This document shows positions 1 through 5,543 of a DNA stretch of 6,103 nt, piece after piece (within the stretch, counting starts at the first letter, position 1; each line of letters opens with the position of its first letter). The notes below the pieces were generated by a model, which did not search any database, was not told where the DNA came from, and saw only the letters and a list, made by a program, of their open reading frames with translations. Source of the DNA: Armatimonadota bacterium (lineage in GTDB: Bacteria > Armatimonadota > Hebobacteria > Hebobacterales > WVXJ01); contig WVXJ01000171.1 in the NCBI GenBank assembly GCA_011773575.1, positions 13,296-19,398 of the forward strand. Direction: 5' to 3'. A program made the position numbers and the translations under genes.

Positions 1-473
1 TCCGCTTCTATTGCTTCGCGGATCGCCTCCAGATTGGAGGCGATGGTCTCTGTCTCCACATGACTGACGATGTAGGAGGCGAAGTACATTACTTTTTCAA
101 GAGGGCGAGTAGCTATGTTCAACAGCAGGCTCATGGGGCTGGGCATGCCCTTCAGGTACCAGATGTGAGAGACCGGCACCGCCAGGTCAATGTGGCCCAT
201 GCGCTCCCTTCTCACCTTCGCCCGGGTTACTTCAACTCCACAGCGGTCACAGGTTATGCCGCGGAACTTTATCTTCCGGTATTTCCCACAGTGACACTCC
301 CAATCCCGGGTGGGGCCGAAGATGCGCTCACAGAAGAGCCCATCCGGCTCCGGCTTGAAAGTCCGGTAGTTGATCGTCTCGGGCTTCTTCACTTCTCCAT
401 GAGAGAGCCGCTTGATCTCATCCGGAGAGGCGAGCCCAATACGCAGTTGGTCGAAATTGGTGGTGTCTACCAC
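1..473 (-). CDS. rpoC: DNA-directed RNA polymerase subunit beta-prime, N-terminal part (runs off left edge)
   Basis: Beta-prime is the largest core RNA polymerase subunit, forming the clamp and, with beta, the active centre. The visible 157 codons begin VVDTTNFDQLRIGLASPDEI and continue with the family-typical GEVKKPETINYRTFKPEPDG and GLFCERIFGP motifs. The N-terminal clamp zinc site is intact: CHC in DWECHCGKY (near residues 61-63) and CDRC before GVEVTRAKVRRERMGHI. This is followed by VPVSHIWYLKG and RPLEKVMYFASYIV. The start is GTG at 473-471: an in-frame TAA at 479-477 lies two codons upstream and an AAGGAGGT-type ribosome site precedes it by 5 bases. The gene follows rpoB by 68 bases with no terminator or promoter visible between, so the two are very likely cotranscribed. 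The catalytic NADFDGD motif lies outside the window. After YIV the protein continues SHVETETIASNLEAIREAIEA, which differs from the usual EPG-T-L-KGQ-type continuation I know from the family. Confidence 0.98.
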   Translation of the reverse strand, partial: MVDTTNFDQLRIGLASPDEIKRLSHGEVKKPETINYRTFKPEPDGLFCERIFGPTRDWECHCGKYRKIKFRGITCDRCGVEVTRAKVRRERMGHIDLAVPVSHIWYLKGMPSPMSLLLNIATRPLEKVMYFASYIVSHVETETIASNLEAIREAIEA

Positions 474-478
474 GCTTT

Positions 479-487
479 ACCTCCTTT
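479..487 (-). promoter_or_regulatory. Ribosome binding site of rpoC
   Basis: On the minus strand AAAGGAGGT ends 5 bases before the GTG at 473, a strong Shine-Dalgarno match. The in-frame TAA (479-477) overlaps its 3' end, so translation in the rpoC frame cannot begin further upstream; this decides the GTG start. The site lies inside the 68-base rpoB-rpoC spacer (474-541), in which I see nothing else convincing. Confidence 0.9.
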
Positions 488-541
488 GCCGCTTCGCGCC
501 GTCGCTGCTCTAACTGCAACTTTCCGGTTCATCACTTCCGC

Positions 542-3500
542 CTATCGCTCAACCGCCGGTTCTTCCTCCGGCTCCTCCAGGCTGATAGGTTGGGATTCTT
601 TCGATTCCACGGAGAGTTGCAGCCCCAGGCTCTGAAGTTCTTTGATGAGGATCTTGAAGGACTCCGGTATCCCCGGCTCCATTATGCTTTCGCCTTTGAC
701 CATGGACTCATAGGTCTTCACCCGTCCCAGCACATCATCGGATTTTATGGTCAGAATCTCTTGCAGAGTATGGGCCGCGCCGTAAGCCTCCAGTGCCCAC
801 ACCTCCATTTCTCCAAAGCGCTGGCCGCCGAACTGTGCTTTGCCGCCCAGCGGCTGCTGAGTCACCAAAGAATAGGGACCGGTTGATCGGGCATGAATCT
901 TGTCCTCTACGAGGTGGAGCAGTTTCATTGCGTAGATGTAACCGACCGCCACAGGCTGGTTGAATGCCATGCCGGTGCGGCCATCCCGCAGCCAGCATTT
1001 GCCGGTCTTCTCATCGAATCCGAGCCGCTCGTCAATCCGTTCTTTCACCTTTTCCGCCACCCGCGCGGCTCTCTGCCGGGAGTCCTCCAGCACTTCCCAT
1101 TCCTGGGGATCAATCAGCAACTGCTCACCGGCCGCCTGCAGGCTTTCCGAAGGCGCTTCCAGCAGTCTCTCACGCAACTCCTCCAAGGCTTTTTCAGTAG
1201 TCAGTCCGTCATCCTGCTTGTCTGGCAACAGCCCTTCGCCCAGACCGAGTTCATGTTCACCGTAGCCGAGGATGTTCTCCGCCCGCTTTCCATCGGTAAC
1301 CTCTTTTAGATATTGAAGAAGTTCATCTTCGGTCGCCCCTTCGAAGACAGGGTTCTCGAAGGCAATCTTCTTATGATGGGCGGCCCAGCCAAGGTGCATC
1401 TCCAGAACCTGTCCCACATTCATTCGCGAAGGTATTCCCAGCGGGTCAAGGATGATATCCACCGGTGTGCCGTCAGGCAGATGGGGCATATCCTCTTCCG
1501 GGAGAATCTTGGCAACAACCCCTTTGTTGCCATGGCGGCCGGCCATCTTGTCTCCCACCATAATCTTGCGCTTCTCGGCCACATACACTCGCACCGCCTG
1601 GTTGACGCCGGGGGGAAGTTCATCCCCCGGCTGACGCTGGAGTTCTCCCCCACAGCGCTCACAGTAGTTGCGCGTCTGGGGGCCCAGATGATATTCGGTC
1701 TCACAGCGAGAGCACTGCGCCCGCATGCGAGAGAAGCGCCTCACGGATACCACCCTGCCTTTTTCGCCGTGCGGGACGCGCAGCGAGGTGTCACGCATCT
1801 CCGCGGCTTTCTCTCCGAAGATGGCGCGTACCAGTTTCTCCTCTGAAGTCAGTTCCTCCTGACCTTTCGGAGCAACCTTTCCTACGACGATATCCTCGGT
1901 CCTGACCTCGGCGCCGATCCTCACTATGCCGTCTTCGTCAAGGTCTTTCAGCACTTCTTCACCGACATTGGGGATGTCACGGGTGATCTCTTCCGGCCCC
2001 ACTTTGGTGTCTCTGGCTTCCACTTCGTATTTCTCGATGTGGATGGAGGAAAAGATGTCCTCCTTCACAAGGCGCTCCGAGACGACGATGGCGTCCTCAT
2101 AGTTGTAGCCTTCCCAAGGCATAAAGGCCACTAAAATATTCTTTCCCAGGGCAAGTTCTCCGCCGTCGGTGCTGGGGCCGTCTGCCAAGACATCACCCAC
2201 GCGCACGAACTGACCTCGTCTCACGGAGGGCCGGTGAGACACGCATGTCGCCTGGTTGGAGCGCAGGAAGCTGGCGAGAGGATGGACATCAGTCTCGCCA
2301 GAGGGCTGTACTACTTCTATTTGATCGGCCTGCACCCGTGTAACGATACCATCGTTTTTCGCCACTATGACGGCACCGGAGTCTCTCGCCACGCGCGGTT
2401 CCACTCCGGTTTTCACATAGGGGGCCTCGGCGCGGATGAGGGGCACTGCCTGGCGCTGCATGTTGGAGCCCATCAGGGCGCGGTTGGCGTCGTCATTCTC
2501 CAGGAACGGGATGAGACAGGCGGCCACAGAGAATATCTGCTTGGGGGAAAGATCAACGAAGTCTATCTCCTCCGGTTTTACCTGTGGATAGGAGTTGCGG
2601 AAGCGCACGGAGATACGATCTCCTTGAATGTTCCCCTGGCTATCAGTGATGATAGTGGATGGCGCGATGCGATAGCGGTCTTCTTCGTCCGCCGTGAAAT
2701 AGACCACCTTGTTGGCAATCCGGCCGTTCTTCACTTGCAGATACGGAGTCTGGATGAAGCCATAGTCATCCAGCCGGGCATAGGTGGCGAGTGAGCCAAT
2801 GAGGCCGATATTGGGCCCTTCCGGAGTCTCGATGGGACAGATGCGCCCGTAGTGGGAATAGTGCACATCCCGCACTTCCAGTTTGGCACTCTGGCGGGTG
2901 AGACCTCCAGGCCCCAACACGGAAAGGCGCCGCTTATGGGTGAGTTCGGCGAGAGGGTTGGTCTCATCCATGAACTGGGAGAGCTGGCTGGAACCGAAGA
3001 AGGATTTTATCGCCGCGGAGATGGGTTTGGTGGATATCACCGCCTGAGGGGTCACCTGCTCCGGGTCGAGAGAGGTCATCCTTTCCTTGGAGATCCTCTC
3101 CATGCGCAAGAACCCCAGCCTGAACTGGTTCTGGAGCAACTCGCCCACCGTACAGACCCGCTTGTTCATGAGATGGTCTATCTCATCCACACTGGTGTCC
3201 TCATCCCCCCGGTCCAACCTTTCGATGTATTGGAAGATGGCGACGATATCCTGTTTGGTGAGGGTGTGGATGCTCTCCGGCAGCTTCAGGTCCAGTTTCT
3301 TGTTAAGTTTATAGCGGCCCACCCGAGCCATGTTATAACGGCGGTTATCGAAGAAGAGACCGGAAAGCCGCTTGCGAGCGATATCCGAAGTCACTGGATC
3401 CCCCGGCCTTTCTCGCCGGTAGATGTCCACCAGGGCTTCCTCTTCATTGTGGCAGGGGTCTTTCTCCATGGTCTGGTCAAAGATGGGATGAATCTCAGCC

Positions 3501-4312
3501 AGTTCCACCTTGCTGATCTTCGACTCCGCCACCTGCAGGGCGGCGGCCCGATCGATCTTCCTTCCCGCCTCCACCAGCACCTCTCCAGTGGTCGGGTCTA
3601 CAATGTCCTCCCAAGGCCGCCGGCCCACCAGGTTATCCTCGCGTGCCCTCACTATCTCGGGTCGGCCAAAGAGCCGTACCAGGTCGCCGTCAGTAGAGCA
3701 GCGGACCCTCTCACTGCCGGGGGCTAGGTTTATACCGCTGATGGCTCGCAGTAAGGTGGTGGCGGGAAACTTGTGGGCTTGACCTATCTTGGCATAGAGG
3801 ATACCGGAGGAATCGGTATCGAAATCAAGCCAGGCCCCTTCCGAGGGAATTACTTGCGCGGCATACAAAATCTGCCCGGAGAAGTCTATCGAATCTTTGA
3901 AATAGACCCCCGGTGAGCGGGCAAGCTGGCTTACCACGGCGCGCTCCGCCCCATTGACGACAAAGGTACCGGTGCCGGTCATCAGAGGCAGTTCACCAAG
4001 ATAGACCTCCGATTCCTTCACCTCTCCGGTGGCGCGATTGTTGAGGCGGACCACCACCTTCAGGGGAGCCTCGAAAGTCACCATGCGATCACGACATTCG
4101 GCAATATCGTATTTCGGCTCCCCCAGGTGATATTCATTGAAGGTCAAGGCGACATTGCCTGTGAAATCCTCAATCGGAGAGAAAGACTCGAAGAGTTCCT
4201 TCAACCCTTCATTCTTGAACCATTCGTAGGATTTCAGCTGCATCTCAATGAGGTTTGGAAGGGGTTGAACTGCGCGGGCGGGGCTATGCCCTTTTACATG
4301 AATGGTCTGCAT
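542..4312 (-). CDS. rpoB: DNA-directed RNA polymerase subunit beta (complete, 1256 aa)
   Basis: Beta is the second largest subunit of core RNA polymerase, forms the active-site cleft with beta-prime and carries the rifampicin pocket. Numbering from the ATG at 4312: the N-terminal lobe holds ERAVVSQLARSPGVYF (about 123-138). The rifampicin region (about 438-471) keeps Q446, D449, H459 and S464, equivalent to E. coli Q513, D516, H526 and S531, so a rifampicin-sensitive pocket is predicted. PIETPEGPNIGLIGSLA follows at about 493-509. MPWEGYNYEDAI carries E739/D740 (E. coli E813/D814). GDKMAGRHGNKG supplies the catalytic lysines K922 and K930 (E. coli K1065/K1073). The C-terminal clamp region has ARSTGPYSLVTQQPLGGKAQ and RFGEMEVWALEAYGAAHTLQ, ending in an acidic tail EEPEEEPAVER. 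Two unusual inserts are present: a CxxC-CxxC ribbon (cysteines 867, 870, 884, 887) and a helical stretch before DGRTG. I chose the ATG at 4312 because a GAGGGAG ribosome site precedes it and MQTIHVKGHS leads directly into family-like sequence. A TTG 14 codons upstream lies in a leader hairpin and lacks a ribosome site. Length falls between Bacillus and E. coli beta. Confidence 0.99.
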   Translation of the reverse strand: MQTIHVKGHSPARAVQPLPNLIEMQLKSYEWFKNEGLKELFESFSPIEDFTGNVALTFNEYHLGEPKYDIAECRDRMVTFEAPLKVVVRLNNRATGEVKESEVYLGELPLMTGTGTFVVNGAERAVVSQLARSPGVYFKDSIDFSGQILYAAQVIPSEGAWLDFDTDSSGILYAKIGQAHKFPATTLLRAISGINLAPGSERVRCSTDGDLVRLFGRPEIVRAREDNLVGRRPWEDIVDPTTGEVLVEAGRKIDRAAALQVAESKISKVELAEIHPIFDQTMEKDPCHNEEEALVDIYRRERPGDPVTSDIARKRLSGLFFDNRRYNMARVGRYKLNKKLDLKLPESIHTLTKQDIVAIFQYIERLDRGDEDTSVDEIDHLMNKRVCTVGELLQNQFRLGFLRMERISKERMTSLDPEQVTPQAVISTKPISAAIKSFFGSSQLSQFMDETNPLAELTHKRRLSVLGPGGLTRQSAKLEVRDVHYSHYGRICPIETPEGPNIGLIGSLATYARLDDYGFIQTPYLQVKNGRIANKVVYFTADEEDRYRIAPSTIITDSQGNIQGDRISVRFRNSYPQVKPEEIDFVDLSPKQIFSVAACLIPFLENDDANRALMGSNMQRQAVPLIRAEAPYVKTGVEPRVARDSGAVIVAKNDGIVTRVQADQIEVVQPSGETDVHPLASFLRSNQATCVSHRPSVRRGQFVRVGDVLADGPSTDGGELALGKNILVAFMPWEGYNYEDAIVVSERLVKEDIFSSIHIEKYEVEARDTKVGPEEITRDIPNVGEEVLKDLDEDGIVRIGAEVRTEDIVVGKVAPKGQEELTSEEKLVRAIFGEKAAEMRDTSLRVPHGEKGRVVSVRRFSRMRAQCSRCETEYHLGPQTRNYCERCGGELQRQPGDELPPGVNQAVRVYVAEKRKIMVGDKMAGRHGNKGVVAKILPEEDMPHLPDGTPVDIILDPLGIPSRMNVGQVLEMHLGWAAHHKKIAFENPVFEGATEDELLQYLKEVTDGKRAENILGYGEHELGLGEGLLPDKQDDGLTTEKALEELRERLLEAPSESLQAAGEQLLIDPQEWEVLEDSRQRAARVAEKVKERIDERLGFDEKTGKCWLRDGRTGMAFNQPVAVGYIYAMKLLHLVEDKIHARSTGPYSLVTQQPLGGKAQFGGQRFGEMEVWALEAYGAAHTLQEILTIKSDDVLGRVKTYESMVKGESIMEPGIPESFKILIKELQSLGLQLSVESKESQPISLEEPEEEPAVER
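995..1321 (-). other. Charged, probably helical insertion before the DGRTG motif of beta
   Basis: Between NPVFEGATEDELLQYLKE and DGRTGMAFNQPVAVGYIY the protein carries about 110 residues rich in E, K, R, L and A. It includes LTTEKALEELRERLLEA and ARVAEKVKERIDERLG, which look strongly helical. From memory Bacillus has about 35 residues from PVFDGA to DGRTG and Thermus about 75-80, against about 128 here, so the region is expanded. The boundaries are approximate. No catalytic motif is visible; a lineage-specific surface subdomain of the beta flap/C-terminal region is the most conservative reading. Confidence 0.65.
1652..1714 (-). other. Zinc-ribbon-like CxxC-x13-CxxC insertion encoded within rpoB
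   Basis: The translated stretch reads CSRCETEYHLG, then five residues, then CERCGGELQ, giving cysteines at 867, 870, 884 and 887 of the 1256-residue protein. The spacing is that of a small four-cysteine zinc ribbon. It sits between the LRVPHGEKGRVVSVRRFSR strand and the DELPPGVNQAVRVYVAEKRK strand leading into the catalytic lysine motif. Bacillus has only a few residues at this point and E. coli has its large beta insertion there (comparison from memory). Zinc binding is inferred from cysteine spacing alone. The reading frame is continuous and the flanks are canonical, so this is not a sequencing artefact of frame. Confidence 0.85.
2900..3001 (-). other. Rifampicin-resistance-determining region of rpoB
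   Basis: The segment runs from FFGSSQLSQFMDETNP to HKRRLSVLGPGGL. It is almost identical to the E. coli cluster I region, with conservative changes only (for example Ala532 of E. coli is Val here). Residues whose substitution gives resistance in many bacteria (E. coli Q513, D516, H526, S531) are all wild type. A rifampicin-sensitive enzyme is therefore expected; this is inference from family knowledge. Confidence 0.9.
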
Positions 4313-4316
4313 GTTT

Positions 4317-4323
4317 CTCCCTC
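4317..4323 (-). promoter_or_regulatory. Ribosome binding site of rpoB
   Basis: On the minus strand GAGGGAG ends 4 bases before the ATG at 4312-4310. It matches the anti-Shine-Dalgarno well, though the spacing is slightly short. It supports the ATG at 4312 over the TTG at 4354, which lies in the 3' arm of a hairpin and has no purine-rich site at a suitable distance. Confidence 0.75.
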
Positions 4324-4348
4324 GTTGCAAGAATGGCCACGCGGAAAC

Positions 4349-4371
4349 AGGCAAGCCAATAGCGCTTGCCT
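4349..4371 (-). repeat. Inverted repeat (8-bp stem, 7-nt loop) in the rpoB leader
   Basis: AGGCAAGC pairs perfectly with GCTTGCCT around the loop GCTATTG, about 36 nt upstream of the rpoB ATG. On the minus strand it is followed by GTTTCCGCG rather than a run of T, so it is not an intrinsic terminator for rpoB. Its 3' arm can instead pair with AAACAGGC at 4421-4414. It may be an RNA-processing or stability element, or a DNA-binding site; the sequence does not decide. Confidence 0.6.
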
Positions 4372-4473
4372 TAAAATGTGGAAAGAGTGTTATTTCCGGA
4401 GTGTTCCGCCCAAGCCTGTTTTCCCAGCCGCGTCACCGCAGGTGAGCAACCTTGGCACGGCGGCAGAAAGCTA

Positions 4474-4502
4474 ATTTTACCCGTAAGAGCAGTTTATGTC
4501 AA
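4474..4502 (-). promoter_or_regulatory. Sigma70-type promoter of the rpoBC operon
   Basis: On the minus strand a perfect -35 box TTGACA (4502-4497) is separated by 17 bases from TAAAAT (4479-4474), one mismatch from TATAAT. Transcription would start near 4467-4464. This is the only strong promoter I see facing rpoB, and its quality suits a highly expressed housekeeping operon. An AT-rich stretch lies upstream of the -35 box and could act as an UP element. Confidence 0.85.
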
Positions 4503-4522
4503 GAGCATTTGGACTGATTCGC

Positions 4523-4568
4523 AAAAAAATCCTTTTTGTGGAGTTTCCAGACAAAGATGGGGTTTTTT
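4523..4568. promoter_or_regulatory. A/T tracts between the divergent promoters
   Basis: Between the two -35 boxes lie A7 (4523-4529), T5 (4533-4537) and T6 (4563-4568), with CAAAAA and TTTTTG forming a weak inverted repeat at 4522-4538. Phased or clustered A/T tracts upstream of -35 boxes commonly act as UP elements or bend DNA. Here they could serve both promoters. No specific regulator site is recognised. Confidence 0.35.
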
Positions 4569-4576
4569 CACCAAAC

Positions 4577-4606
4577 TTGACACTCGGAATGCCGATTTCA
4601 TAGAAT
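4577..4606 (+). promoter_or_regulatory. Sigma70-type promoter of the homocysteine S-methyltransferase gene
   Basis: A perfect TTGACA (4577-4582) is separated by 18 bases from TAGAAT (4601-4606), one mismatch from consensus. The start would fall near 4613, giving a leader of about 16 nt before the ATG at 4629. The spacer contains a short palindrome TCGG-AATG-CCGA (4584-4595) that could be an operator half-site pair, but it is too short to claim. Confidence 0.75.
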
Positions 4607-4628
4607 CCGGCCGCGAGACTGCTCGAAA

Positions 4629-5495
4629 ATGGACTTGTTAGCGGCTGTGAAAGCGGGTTTTATCATCGGAGATGGCGGCTATGGGGCGACCATAATCAGC
4701 CATGGCCTTGCCTCCGGAGAGTGCGAGGAATCATGGAACCTGGCTCACCCGGAGAGGATTGAGGGATTCCACCGTGAGTTCATCCAGGCCGGCTCAGAAC
4801 TTCTTCAGGCAAACACTTTTGGCGCCAACCGTGTTTCCCTGGCGCGCCACTCCCTGGCAGACAAAGTGGGAGAGATGAACCGGGCCGGAGTGGAGATTGC
4901 CCGCCGCGCCGCCGCGGGGAAGGACATCTTCGTTGTCGGTTCAATGGGCCCCTGTGGAGAACTCCTCCAACCTTACGGCGATTTGACCGAAGACAGTGCA
5001 CTGCACGCCTTCAGCGAACAGGCTGCGGCTCTGGCGAAGGCCGGCGCAGACGGCCTTTTCGTGGAGACTTTCACCTCCATCGAAGAGGCTGAAATTGCGG
5101 TTCGGGCGGCGAAGCAGACCGGGCTGCCGGTGGCCGCCTCCATGTCCTTCCAGGCTTCCGGGGCAACCGTCATGGGGGTGAAACCCGAACAGGCGGTGGA
5201 GCGGCTTTCTGCTGCGGGAGCGGACATAATCGGGGCTAACTGCGGAATCGGCCCCGCCCAACTCTTCCCCATCATGCAGGAAATAAAGAGCTGCTTCTCC
5301 GGCCCCACGCTCGCCCAGCCCAATGCGGGGATGCCCCAACTGGTGGAGGGGAAGACGGTTTTTCCGGAGACACCGGAGACAATGGCCGATTTTGCGGTGC
5401 GGTTTCGCGACCTCGGGATTAACATCATCGGCGGGTGCTGTGGAACCCGTCCGGAGCATATCTGGGCGATGGCGGAGCAATTGCGAGGGAAGTGA
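4629..5495 (+). CDS. Stand-alone homocysteine S-methyltransferase (MetH N-terminal-domain type, 288 aa)
   Basis: The protein is a single (beta/alpha)8 homocysteine S-methyltransferase domain (Pfam S-methyl_trans). This family moves a methyl group to the zinc-bound thiolate of homocysteine, giving methionine in the cytoplasm. The N terminus has GDGGYGATI (14-22), then ANTFGANR (61-68) and GSMGPCGELLQPYGDLT (104-120). VETFTSIEEAEIA lies at about 145-157. The three zinc-ligand cysteines are present: C205 in GANCGIGP and C270-C271 in the closing GGCCGTRPEH. YGDLT and the QPNAGMP motif (230-236) favour the MetH-like branch, whose methyl donor is a methyl-corrinoid, over S-methylmethionine-using MmuM, but this is inference. 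The B12-binding, folate-binding and reactivation modules of full-length MetH are absent from this ORF, so partners would have to be encoded elsewhere. ATG 4629 is the first start codon after an in-frame TGA at 4578-4580. No Shine-Dalgarno precedes it. Confidence 0.93.
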   Translation: MDLLAAVKAGFIIGDGGYGATIISHGLASGECEESWNLAHPERIEGFHREFIQAGSELLQANTFGANRVSLARHSLADKVGEMNRAGVEIARRAAAGKDIFVVGSMGPCGELLQPYGDLTEDSALHAFSEQAAALAKAGADGLFVETFTSIEEAEIAVRAAKQTGLPVAASMSFQASGATVMGVKPEQAVERLSAAGADIIGANCGIGPAQLFPIMQEIKSCFSGPTLAQPNAGMPQLVEGKTVFPETPETMADFAVRFRDLGINIIGGCCGTRPEHIWAMAEQLRGK

Positions 5496-5504
5496 TTCCT
5501 TTTC

Positions 5505-5517
5505 CATTCGGCGAATG
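5505..5517 (+). repeat. Short inverted repeat in the methyltransferase-lipoprotein spacer
   Basis: CATTCG-G-CGAATG is a perfect 13-base palindrome lying 9 bases after the methyltransferase stop. As RNA it could form only a very short stem and is followed by a mixed TTGTCTTTCC rather than a T run, so a terminator is unlikely. A protein-binding site or chance are both possible. The 48-base spacer holds no other signal apart from the ribosome site of the next gene. Confidence 0.25.
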
Positions 5518-5531
5518 TTGTCTTTCCAGTG

Positions 5532-5537
5532 AAGGAG
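5532..5537 (+). promoter_or_regulatory. Ribosome binding site of the substrate-binding lipoprotein gene
   Basis: AAGGAG ends 6 bases before the ATG at 5544, ideal spacing. It fixes the start of the following lipoprotein gene and contrasts with the methyltransferase gene upstream, which has no such site. Confidence 0.88.
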
Positions 5538-5543
5538 ACGAAG

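Larger units (their letters stand above)
4313..4467 (-). promoter_or_regulatory. Long structured 5' leader of rpoB
   Basis: If transcription starts about 7 bases after the -10 box, the rpoB leader is about 150 nt. Several pairings can be read directly. (1) GCCGC (4464-4460) with GCGGC (4431-4427), capped by CACC-TGC-GGTG (4444-4434). (2) CCAAG (4455-4451) with CTTGG (4414-4410), extended by CCGC (4463-4460) with GCGG (4409-4406); the extension competes with 1. (3) AAACAGGC (4421-4414) with GCCTGTTT (4352-4345). (4) A local hairpin, AGGCAAGC with GCTTGCCT (4371-4349), which competes with 3. No U-tract follows any stem, so a classical intrinsic attenuator is not supported. It does not match a riboswitch class I know. 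A role in autoregulation or RNA processing is inference only. Confidence 0.45.

Noticed and set aside
467..532. Small minus-strand ORF (ATG at 532, 21 codons) spanning the rpoB-rpoC spacer and overlapping the rpoC start
   Set aside because: It has no convincing ribosome site, a basic low-information translation, and nothing to support translation beyond being open; most likely chance.
2852..3727. Long plus-strand ORF (291 codons) antisense to rpoB, and similar ones at 60-635, 893-1309, 1313-1846 and 2234-2794
   Set aside because: They lie opposite a highly conserved rpoB/rpoC coding frame. Their translations show no recognisable domain, and GC-rich codon use produces long open antisense frames by chance.
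4313..4354. Alternative TTG start of rpoB 14 codons upstream (MPVSAWPFLQRGRN extension)
   Set aside because: The TTG is inside the 3' arm of the leader hairpin and lacks a ribosome site. The ATG at 4312 has GAGGGAG before it and begins family-like sequence.
4349..4371. Intrinsic terminator at the AGGCAAGC/GCTTGCCT hairpin
   Set aside because: On the rpoB strand no T run follows. On the plus strand only TTAAAAT follows, and no gene is being transcribed into it from that side.
4313..4628. Possible cobalamin, SAM or other known riboswitch upstream of the methyltransferase
   Set aside because: The predicted plus-strand leader is only about 16 nt. I could not find a B12 box, SAM-I core or other consensus in the gap on either strand. 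A covariance-model search (Rfam) would be decisive and could not be run.
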